Positions 50,639 through 57,140 of a stretch of 57,140 nt of DNA are shown here, in pieces. The position numbers were made by a program, and so were the translations under genes. This DNA comes from RUG563 sp964423675 (GTDB lineage: Bacteria > Bacillota > Clostridia > Christensenellales > Aristaeellaceae): contig CAYRFP010000009.1 in the NCBI GenBank assembly GCA_964423675.1, positions 1-57,140 of the forward strand, in the 5' to 3' direction. The notes beneath the pieces are model-generated. The model saw only the letters and a program-made list of their open reading frames with translations. It ran no database searches and was not told the DNA's origin. Position 1 is the first letter of the stretch. Each line of letters opens with the position of its first letter.

Positions 50639-51195
50639 GGCCGCATCTCCCAAAGCTTGCAGCTGATAATCCCCACCATCGTCGCAATCCCAGATACGGC
50701 CATTCCCGGCCCGATAATTACCCCCGGCTGGGCGGAACCCGCAGCAACACGAAGAGATAGCACTGTGGTTGGCAACAACTGCAATGCCGATGCGTTCAGC
50801 ACCAGAAACAAACACAGGGCGTTTCCAGCTCGCGGTTGCCCGCCCATACGCCGAGCCGCTTCCAGCCCCATGGGCGTGGCCGCATTTCCCAGCCCCAGGA
50901 AATTAGCTGCCAGATTCATTGTTACATAATCCAGCGTATCACTGGGCAGATCTTTGCCCATCAGCCGTCGAAGCAACGGTTCCAAGGCACGGCGCAATGC
51001 GTTCACGGCTCCAGCGCGCCGCCCAATCTCCATCAGCCCGCAAAAGAACGCAAAGCCCCCGCTGAGCGCCAGCGCGGTTTCCACTCCTTCCTGGGCTGCC
51101 GCCAGCATCGCTTCCGTCACCTGCTCTCCCGTTCCCTGCATGAGGCTATACAGAATGGATACGCCCAGTATACCCAGGAACACATAATTCAGCAT
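50635..51195 (-). CDS. spmA: Spore maturation protein A
   Basis: A 186-aa membrane protein with the Gate domain: ALALSGGFAFFCGLMEIGRRAG, and NLAANFLGLGNAATPMGLEA as the conserved SpmA signature. It is probably a partner of SpmB in the mother-cell membrane during sporulation. The start at 51195 follows AAGGAAAG; a longer frame exists but lies beyond this site. A sporulation-sigma promoter would be expected, but none was convincing in the 160 bp upstream. Confidence 0.93.
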   Translation of the reverse strand: MLNYVFLGILGVSILYSLMQGTGEQVTEAMLAAAQEGVETALALSGGFAFFCGLMEIGRRAGAVNALRRALEPLLRRLMGKDLPSDTLDYVTMNLAANFLGLGNAATPMGLEAARRMGGQPRAGNALCLFLVLNASALQLLPTTVLSLRVAAGSAQPGVIIGPGMAVSGIATMVGIISCKLWEMRP

Positions 51196-51274
51196 TTTTC
51201 TTTCCTTCCTCCAATTGTTCTTGAAAAAAAACATCATTTTTTCCCAAGAGTTATAAAAAAATGGTATTTTTCCC

Positions 51275-51303
51275 TTGACAGATGGTGCTGTTAATTGTAA
51301 AAT
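51275..51303 (+). promoter_or_regulatory. Promoter of the AbrB-type regulator
   Basis: TTGACA and TAAAAT are 17 bp apart. Confidence 0.78.
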
Positions 51304-51357
51304 TAATGTGATAGTTTTTTTGCCAACGGGACATGAATGAGCAGGAGGATAACAAGC

Positions 51358-51606
51358 ATGAAGTCAACGGGCGTTGTGCGAAAGCTGGATGATCTGGGGC
51401 GTATTGTGATTCCGATCGAACTGCGTAGAACCATGGACATCGGCCTGAGAGATACCTTGGAAATTTTTGTGGAGGATGATAAGATTATTCTCAAGAAGTA
51501 TCATCCTTCCTGCATTTTCTGCAATGATGCGCGGGACGTGGTTTACTATAAGGATAAACTGGTCTGCAAGCGCTGCCTGGAAGAACTGAAAAACCAGGCG
51601 GAATAA
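51358..51606 (+). CDS. AbrB-family transition-state regulator with zinc-ribbon-like tail
   Basis: An 82-aa DNA-binding protein. The N-terminal swapped-hairpin domain is very close to AbrB (STGVVRKLDDLGRIVIPIEL, then RRTMDIG and LEIFVEDDKIILKKY). The C-terminal part has two Cys pairs (CIFCNDARDVVYYKDKLVCKRC) that could bind zinc, unlike the C-terminal helix-loop of B. subtilis AbrB. AbrB proteins repress stationary-phase and sporulation genes. The start at 51358 follows AGGAGG. Single gene ending at a terminator. Confidence 0.9.
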   Translation: MKSTGVVRKLDDLGRIVIPIELRRTMDIGLRDTLEIFVEDDKIILKKYHPSCIFCNDARDVVYYKDKLVCKRCLEELKNQAE

Positions 51607-51634
51607 GCTTATGCGTCATGCCGCAGATGCATGC

Positions 51635-51670
51635 AAAGCCTGCCTTCTGAAAAGAAGACGGGCTTTTTTT
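51635..51670 (+). terminator. Terminator after the AbrB-type gene
   Basis: A stem of AAGCC/GGCTT and CTTCT/AGAAG with an internal mismatch, followed by seven T. Confidence 0.8.
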
Positions 51671-51680
51671 CGTTTCGTCC

Positions 51681-51709
51681 TTGACAGATCACCGCAAATC
51701 GGATAGGCT
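51681..51709 (+). promoter_or_regulatory. Probable promoter of the AlkD-like/addA operon
   Basis: TTGACA is perfect. TAGGCT, a weak -10, follows 17 bp later. Confidence 0.55.
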
Positions 51710-51734
51710 ATGCAGGAAAAGGAGGCGAGACGCC

Positions 51735-52418
51735 GTGCCCCAATCCATCGAAGCACAGCTTTTTGCACTGCGGGATGCATCCTATGCCGCGTTCACATCC
51801 CGCCTGCTCCCCACCGTTCCAAAAGAAACGGTGCTGGGTGTTCGCACACCTGTGTTGCGCAAGCTGGCGCGGGAAATAACCGGTTCCCCGGAAGCCGAGA
51901 GCTTTCTGGCCAGCCTGCCCCATCGCTGGTATGAAGAAAACAATCTCCACGCTTTTTTGCTGGAGCGAATTCAGGATTACGATACCTGTCTCACCGCGGT
52001 AGATTGCTTTCTTCCCTGGATTGATAATTGGGCCACCTGCGACAGCCTATCCCCCACCGCATTTAAAAAGGAACCTCAACGGCTGCTGCCAGCAATCGAA
52101 GGCTGGCTGCATTCCAGCCAAACCTATATCATCCGGTTCGCCATCGGCATGCTGATGCGTTATTTTCTGGACGCAGATTTTCAGCCACAGTATCTTGACC
52201 GGGTGGCTCAGGTAAAGCAAACGGATTATTACGTGCAAATGATGGCGGCCTGGTATTTTGCCACGGCGCTGGCCAAGCAATATTCGCAAACGCTTCCCTA
52301 TTTCCAGCAGCAGCGGCTGGACATCTGGGTGCAGAACAAAGCGATCCAGAAAGCCCTCGAAAGCAAACGAATTACCAGCGAACAGAAGGAAATGCTGCGG
52401 ACGCTGAAACGACGCTAA
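51735..52418 (+). CDS. AlkD-like DNA alkylation repair protein
   Basis: A 227-aa HEAT-repeat protein of the AlkD/DNA alkylation repair family, glycosylases that remove bulky N3/N7 alkyl adducts without base flipping. The pattern VLGVRTPVLRKLARE, ENNLHAFLLERI and FLPWIDNWATCDSLS is typical; WIDNWATCD carries the Trp and Asp expected at the active site. The GTG start follows AAGGAGG, and the longer frame begins inside the promoter. It precedes addA by 41 bp, giving a small DNA-repair operon. Confidence 0.85.
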   Translation: MPQSIEAQLFALRDASYAAFTSRLLPTVPKETVLGVRTPVLRKLAREITGSPEAESFLASLPHRWYEENNLHAFLLERIQDYDTCLTAVDCFLPWIDNWATCDSLSPTAFKKEPQRLLPAIEGWLHSSQTYIIRFAIGMLMRYFLDADFQPQYLDRVAQVKQTDYYVQMMAAWYFATALAKQYSQTLPYFQQQRLDIWVQNKAIQKALESKRITSEQKEMLRTLKRR

Positions 52419-52459
52419 GCGTTTCCTTCACTTTACGAACGATTTCAGGAGGCACAATT

Positions 52460-55400
52460 ATGCAATTTACAGCCGGACAGCAGGCAGCCATTGACGCGCG
52501 GAACGACAGCGTGCTGGTCAGCGCGGCGGCCGGCTCGGGAAAAACGGCGGTGCTGGTAGAGCGGGTTTTGTCTCTGCTGGCGGAAGGCGGGCGCATCGAT
52601 CGCATGCTGATCGTCACCTTCACTCGTGCCGCCGCTGGGGAAATGCGAGAACGTATCGGACGACGGCTGGACGAAGCCAGTGCACAGAATCCGCATCTGC
52701 GGCGTCAGGCTCTGCGGCTGCCCCGCGCCAGCATTTGCACTCTCCACGTTTTTTGCAATCGTGTACTCCGGGAGCATTTTCAGGCAGCGGGGATCGATCC
52801 GCTTTGCCGCATTGCAGATGAAGACAAGCTGGCTGCGCTGAAGAAACGCGCCATGGATGAAATCCTGGAAGCAGCCTATGGCAATCCCACAGAGGATGAA
52901 AAGCAGCTTTTTGCTCAGTTTGAGGATGCGCAGGTGACTGCTCTGATTCAGCAATTATATGATTTTCTGCTGTCCCAGGCAGATCCTTGGGGCTATGCGG
53001 AAGCAAAATGCCAATCGGCAGATCAACTTGAAACATGGCTCCCCCTTTTACAGAGGCTTTGTCTGGATCAATTGCAGGGAGCCGAGGAACTTTTGCCGGA
53101 GATGGAAAAGCTACTGCATCAGGGCGACGGCCCCGTGCGCTACAGTACCACCTTTGAAGCCGACAGTACTCTCACTGCCCAGCTCCTCTCCCTGGCTCAG
53201 GCCGGGCAACTGACAGGCGGAAAATCCACCTTTGCTCGGCTGAGCACCAAGAAAGCCGCGCCGGAAGAAAGCGCCCAGGCTGCGGAGGAATTCAAAGCGC
53301 TGCGGGACGAATGGAAAAAGCGCATCACTGCCGCCCGTGCCCTGCTGCCAGAAGATCCGGAAAAGGCCCGGCAGGAACTGCGGCATACGCTACCACCTCT
53401 GCGTGCACTTTGCGGCCTGGTGCATCGGCTGCATGATCGCTTCTTTGCGCTGAAGCAGCAAAAAAATTATCTGGATTACAGCGATCTGGAACATCTGACG
53501 CTCAAGGCTCTGAGCAACGAGGATGTACGTGCAAAGGTTGCCGGCAGCTTTGATGCGCTGTTTATTGATGAATATCAGGATGTTTCTGGTATTCAGGAAG
53601 CCATTTTGCAGGCGCTGCATCAGGGAAGGAACAATCTTCTCTTTATGGTCGGCGATGTAAAGCAGAGCATCTATCGCTTCCGTCTGGCGGATCCCACCCT
53701 GTTTCTGCGCAAATATCAAGCTTATTCCCCCGCCTCGGACGCGCCCTGTCGCAAAATTCTCCTACAGCAAAATTTCCGCTCGGACGCCAATGTGCTTCTG
53801 GCGGTCAATCAGGTGTTTTCTCATGCCATGCGGGAAAAGGAAACGGAAATTGCCTATGACGATGCGGCCATGCTTCGCCCCGGTGGGAATCAGCCTCTGG
53901 GCGCTGCGGTGGAAATCCATTTGATGACCGCCGCAGACGAGGACGGCGAAGAGGGCGAACTGACCCATGGTTATCAATATGAGGCCGCCTTTGTGGCACA
54001 GCGAATCAAAGAACTGCTGCATACCGCCACAGTCCGGGATGGAAATGGCACCCGTCCCCTGCACTATCGGGATATTGCGTTGCTGCTGCGCTACGCCTCC
54101 GGCCGCGCTCCCTACATCGCCAAGGTGCTTCAACAGGCGGGAATCCCGGTTTACAGCGATGCCGACGCGCAATTTTTCCAGTTGCCCGAGGTGGCGGATC
54201 TAATCAATATCCTGCGGGTCATCGATAATCCGTTGCAGGATGTGGCCCTGCTCTCCACCCTGCGCTGTCCCTGCTTCGACTTTTCCGAGGAGGAACTGGC
54301 TCGAATTCGGCTGGTTAATCGCGCGCCGGGCGTGCCATTTCATCAAGCCTATCAGGCACTGATGGAACGCGCCGAGCCGCTGGCAGAAAAAGCTCGGGCG
54401 GCCTGGGCGCTTCTGGAGCGCTGGCGATTCCTGAGCCGGAATCTCCCGGTTGACACGCTGGTTTGGCGCGTATTGGAAGAAAGCGGGCTTTATATGTATG
54501 CCGGTGCTTTAGAGGATGGCGATCTGCGTCAGGCCAATCTGCGCCTGCTGGCCGAACGGGCGCAAGGCGAAGCAGGCAAGGAAGGGCTTAGCGCGTTTCT
54601 GCGGGAAATGGGCCGGCTGCATGGCAGTGATGATGGCAAGGCTGCCAAAACTCTGGGCGAAAACGAAGACGTGGTGCGGATCCTGACGATGCACAAATCC
54701 AAGGGTCTGGAATTTCCGGTGGTCTTTCTGCTGGAACTTGCCCGTCCTTTCCGCAAAGGCCGGGAGGAAAGCCTTCTTCGGTTGCATGCAAAACATGGAA
54801 TGGCGCTGAAATATATCAATAGCGATGCGCGGGTATCCCGGGATCCCTGCTCCCTGCAAGCGCTGCGGGGCGTTGGCGAAAAGGAAGCCCGGGCCGAGGA
54901 AGCGCGGCTGCTTTACGTGGGAATGACCCGCGCCCGGGAACGCCTGATTCTTTTAGGTTCTCCCCGGCGACTGGACACAGAACGCAAAAAATGGGCGCGC
55001 CCTGCCACAGCCTATGCCGCCGGGAACGCCGGATGCATGCTTGACTGGGTGATGGAAAGCCTAGGAGGCATTCAGGAAGGGGCGTTTACTGCTGCCAACG
55101 GTAGCCTATGGCAGCTGCAATTACAGCCTGCGACACAGTTGGATCTGGCCGCTCCCGCCCCGGCTGTCACCCCGCCTCCTCTTCTCACAGGCCAGGTTTC
55201 ATCTCAGGTTGCCGCCCGGCTCACCCGTAAAATCGTGATTCAGCCGCCGCTGAAGACATCCGTCAGCGCCATCGTCAAACCGCTTCAGGAGGAAAGCGAT
55301 GAATGGGAATCCCCGGCGGACAAGCGGCTTCCCCCTGCCGATCCGCCCCTGCCTGTTTTCCTGGCTGATACACGGCTGACACCAGCCCAAAAGGGTGTGG

Positions 55401-55876
55401 CGACCCACCGCATGCTCGGGCTTATGGATTATGATCGAGTGCGCCAGGGGGATCTCAAAGGAGCGCTGGACGCTCTTGCGCGCAAGGGCTTACTCTCCTC
55501 CGCGGAACGCCAGGCCATTCGCTTGGATTGGCTGCGCGGGTTCTTCAATTCGCCATTGGGTCTGCGGGCGCTACAAGCTTCGGATGTGCATCGCGAATGG
55601 GCCTTTAATCTGCGCGGGCCAGGGCAAACGCTGATTCAGGGAGTGATCGACTTGTGCTTTCTGGAAGAGGGGCAATGGGTGCTGGCGGATTACAAAACCG
55701 ACCGTGCAGACGCGGACACGCTGCTCTCCCGCTACGCATTACAATTGAATTGGTATGCCCGTGCGCTGGAGCAGATCACCGGTCACCCCGTGAAGGAAAT
55801 GCATCTGTTTTCCCTGCGATCTCAGGAGGATATATGGGTAGAGCCGATGCCAGAAGCCCTGGATAAGCAAAAATAA
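52460..55876 (+). CDS. addA: Helicase-exonuclease AddAB, subunit AddA
   Basis: An 1138-aa AddA, the UvrD-like helicase and nuclease subunit that resects double-strand breaks for RecA loading. Walker A is SAAAGSGKT (21-29), motif II is LFIDEYQDVS, motif VI is LLYVGMTRARERLIL, and the RecB-type nuclease at the C-terminus has WVLADYKTDRAD followed by QLNWYARALEQITG. The length is at the short end for the family. addB normally lies directly upstream in Firmicutes; it is absent here, replaced by the AlkD-like gene. Ends at a hairpin terminator. Confidence 0.95.
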   Translation: MQFTAGQQAAIDARNDSVLVSAAAGSGKTAVLVERVLSLLAEGGRIDRMLIVTFTRAAAGEMRERIGRRLDEASAQNPHLRRQALRLPRASICTLHVFCNRVLREHFQAAGIDPLCRIADEDKLAALKKRAMDEILEAAYGNPTEDEKQLFAQFEDAQVTALIQQLYDFLLSQADPWGYAEAKCQSADQLETWLPLLQRLCLDQLQGAEELLPEMEKLLHQGDGPVRYSTTFEADSTLTAQLLSLAQAGQLTGGKSTFARLSTKKAAPEESAQAAEEFKALRDEWKKRITAARALLPEDPEKARQELRHTLPPLRALCGLVHRLHDRFFALKQQKNYLDYSDLEHLTLKALSNEDVRAKVAGSFDALFIDEYQDVSGIQEAILQALHQGRNNLLFMVGDVKQSIYRFRLADPTLFLRKYQAYSPASDAPCRKILLQQNFRSDANVLLAVNQVFSHAMREKETEIAYDDAAMLRPGGNQPLGAAVEIHLMTAADEDGEEGELTHGYQYEAAFVAQRIKELLHTATVRDGNGTRPLHYRDIALLLRYASGRAPYIAKVLQQAGIPVYSDADAQFFQLPEVADLINILRVIDNPLQDVALLSTLRCPCFDFSEEELARIRLVNRAPGVPFHQAYQALMERAEPLAEKARAAWALLERWRFLSRNLPVDTLVWRVLEESGLYMYAGALEDGDLRQANLRLLAERAQGEAGKEGLSAFLREMGRLHGSDDGKAAKTLGENEDVVRILTMHKSKGLEFPVVFLLELARPFRKGREESLLRLHAKHGMALKYINSDARVSRDPCSLQALRGVGEKEARAEEARLLYVGMTRARERLILLGSPRRLDTERKKWARPATAYAAGNAGCMLDWVMESLGGIQEGAFTAANGSLWQLQLQPATQLDLAAPAPAVTPPPLLTGQVSSQVAARLTRKIVIQPPLKTSVSAIVKPLQEESDEWESPADKRLPPADPPLPVFLADTRLTPAQKGVATHRMLGLMDYDRVRQGDLKGALDALARKGLLSSAERQAIRLDWLRGFFNSPLGLRALQASDVHREWAFNLRGPGQTLIQGVIDLCFLEEGQWVLADYKTDRADADTLLSRYALQLNWYARALEQITGHPVKEMHLFSLRSQEDIWVEPMPEALDKQK

Positions 55877-55915
55877 ATTCTCAGTTCAAATATTTTTTTC
55901 GAAGCATCCAAAAAT

Positions 55916-55950
55916 CCTCCGTATGACCCAAATCATACGGAGGGTATTTT
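55916..55950 (+). terminator. Terminator after addA
   Basis: A perfect 10-bp stem (CCTCCGTATG with CATACGGAGG) is followed by GTATTTTATG. Confidence 0.75.
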
Positions 55951-56293
55951 ATGTTTCTCTTTAAACTTGCAGACGGAAAGTCCATAGGGGATAACCGCAC
56001 TAGCGGCGCAAGGGGGGAAAAACTCCCTTGAGGTCACGAAGTGACTGGGCCTTCGCAGTCAAGCGTTTTTCTTCTGCTGACGGAGAATGAAGCGACTCAG
56101 GAAGCACTACTCACGATAGAAAGTATAGAAGCGCGCCCTTTCGATCCTAAAGTTTTTTCGCTTGATTGATTTCCCGACAAATTGGAATATATTAAGGCTA
56201 TTGTTTTCTAAAAAGTATATCAAATCTACCAGCTACGCAAGAACCGCCCGAACATTTTCGTCCGGGCGGTCTCGGTATCAATCATAAATCAGC
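55951..56293. other. Non-coding region with several hairpins, possible mobile-element debris
   Basis: No gene is supported. Short inverted repeats are dense: AAGGG/CCCTT around a GGAAAAACT centre, GTCAC-GAA-GTGAC, TGACTG/CAGTCA and ACCGCCCG/CGGGCGGT (56243-56270). Translation of the minus strand gives only short pieces broken by stops. Together with the adjacent TnpV fragment it looks like the leftover end of a transposon; a structured RNA is the alternative. Confidence 0.4.
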
Positions 56294-56425
56294 TCAAACT
56301 TCACGATAGCTTCTGATAAGTGCCTTGCAAGCGTTCATCTGCCGTACCCATTCCATTTGGGTTTCGGCTTTCAGTTGCTCAGTCACACCGTACTGCTTTG
56401 CCCGTTGCGGAACGCAAACACTCCA
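56294..56425 (-). pseudogene. TnpV fragment (transposon-encoded protein), C-terminal remnant
   Basis: Between an in-frame TAG and the stop at 56294, the minus strand encodes RAKQYGVTEQLKAETQMEWV followed by RQMNACKALIRSYREV. This matches the C-terminal part of TnpV proteins of Tn4451-type gut Firmicutes elements (the VTEQLKAE..M.WV..MN pattern). The last residues differ from the family end and a stop intervenes, so both ends are broken. No start codon or ribosome site fits. Confidence 0.6.
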
Positions 56426-56480
56426 CTAAATACGGAGGATTGCTTCATATTTCGATCTGTTTTTTCGGTACAGCAGCAGC

Positions 56481-57011
56481 TCAGGCCAGCAACGCTTTTA
56501 TTTCTTCCAACGTGTTCACAAAATAAATTCCCTGCTGCCGTTTTTCGCTGGAAAGCCCCTTTTCAATCATGCGATCCAGTAGCTGCCGCAGACCGTCGTA
56601 ATAGCCGTTCAAATTATAAAGAATGCAGGGCGCATGCAGATGCCCCAGCGCTATAAGAGACATGATCTCCGCGATCTCCTCCAATGTACCCGTTCCACCG
56701 GGAAACGCGATAAACGCATCCCCCAGTTCGATCATCTTCGCCTTGCGTTCCGCCATGGTTTCCGTGACGATCAATTCCGTCAGTCCATCGTGCTGCAATT
56801 CCGCTTCCAGAAAAAAGCCAGGCTCCACCCCAGTGGCTTTTCCCCCGGAAGCCAGCACACTATCGGCAATCGCGCCCATCAGCCCCGCCCGCGATCCGCC
56901 ATAAACCAAATCATTTCCGCTTTGACCAATCCATTCGCCCAGGGCATTCACAGCCTCCCGCAACGAAGGATCATTGCCCGGATTCGCCCCCAGATACACG
57001 GTAATATTCAT
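56481..57011 (-). CDS. LOG family (TIGR00730) Rossmann-fold phosphoribohydrolase
   Basis: A 176-aa protein of the TIGR00730/LONELY GUY family. Members cleave nucleoside 5'-monophosphates such as AMP or cytokinin ribotides to base plus ribose-5-phosphate. The motif FPGGTGTLEE, with its catalytic Glu, and METM-like AERKAKMIELGDAF are present, with an N-terminal VYLGANPGNDP and YGGSRAGLMGA. The start follows AAAGGAG. From 57012 to the window end no further gene or clear promoter was recognised. Confidence 0.92.
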   Translation of the reverse strand: MNITVYLGANPGNDPSLREAVNALGEWIGQSGNDLVYGGSRAGLMGAIADSVLASGGKATGVEPGFFLEAELQHDGLTELIVTETMAERKAKMIELGDAFIAFPGGTGTLEEIAEIMSLIALGHLHAPCILYNLNGYYDGLRQLLDRMIEKGLSSEKRQQGIYFVNTLEEIKALLA

Positions 57012-57140
57012 AGGCAGCTCCTTTCATGCGCACTATGGCGCGTCATTAGACATTTTCTTATTTTCCGTGCTTTCGTCCGTTTGAAAAACACGTTCATAGC
57101 GTTTCCAACGCTTTATCAGGAAAAGAAAAAGCCATCTCAA

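Overview
The window reads as chromosomal DNA of a moderately GC-rich, spore-gene-carrying member of the Clostridia (Firmicutes). The evidence is an uninterrupted sigma-K gene with a hydrophobic pro-sequence, spmA/spmB, an AbrB-type regulator, a eukaryote-like glycyl-tRNA synthetase, strong AGGAGG ribosome sites and sigma-A promoters with 16-18 bp spacers. The species cannot be named from this sequence. No rRNA, tRNA, CRISPR array, prophage or intact insertion sequence was seen. One 10-base run of N (48694-48703) breaks a real gene.

Layout. 1-5.8 kb: start of gyrB (minus, cut by the window edge), a lipoprotein, DUF2804 and zinc-ribbon/DUF2007 genes, then ybaB-recR and rmuC. 5.9-13 kb: a sugar-acid oxidoreductase plus aldo/keto reductase operon, a secreted protein, a MATE exporter, a TIGR04086 membrane protein and glyQS. 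13-24 kb, mostly plus strand: sigK, pgcA, a metallophosphoesterase, a lysA-like decarboxylase, a MarR-controlled heterodimeric ABC exporter and a TIM-barrel sugar isomerase, ending in a decayed secreted-protein remnant. 24-33 kb: htrA, a radical SAM enzyme with uvrB, murA, a DUF2238 membrane protein and ftsH. 33-43 kb, minus strand: moxR-DUF58-transglutaminase operon, rho-zinc ribbon-TPM operon and a P-loop ATPase. 43-48.3 kb: a four-gene operon encoding a large membrane-anchored CotH-type kinase with three lamin-tail domains, a DUF4956 membrane protein, a VTC-type polyphosphate polymerase and a GNAT acetyltransferase. 48.6-57 kb: DUF951 gene, two tandem type I signal peptidases, spmA-spmB, AbrB-type regulator, AlkD-like protein with addA, a mobile-element scar containing a TnpV fragment, and a LOG-family hydrolase.

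How the genes work together. Much of the window is housekeeping: replication and repair (gyrB, recR, rmuC, uvrB, addA, alkD-like), envelope (murA, ftsH, htrA, signal peptidases) and transcription (rho, sigK). The most system-like locus is the CotH/DUF4956/VTC/GNAT operon, which pairs a predicted surface kinase with a predicted polyphosphate polymerase and a membrane partner of unknown function. The second is the MarR/ABC locus, where one ATPase subunit has lost its catalytic Glu and switch His. The third is a Rho factor with a roughly 230-residue disordered, Tyr/Arg/Pro/Gln-rich insertion, at the head of an operon of two uncharacterised membrane proteins. Many start codons were moved inward from the longest open frame where a ribosome site or promoter decides the matter.
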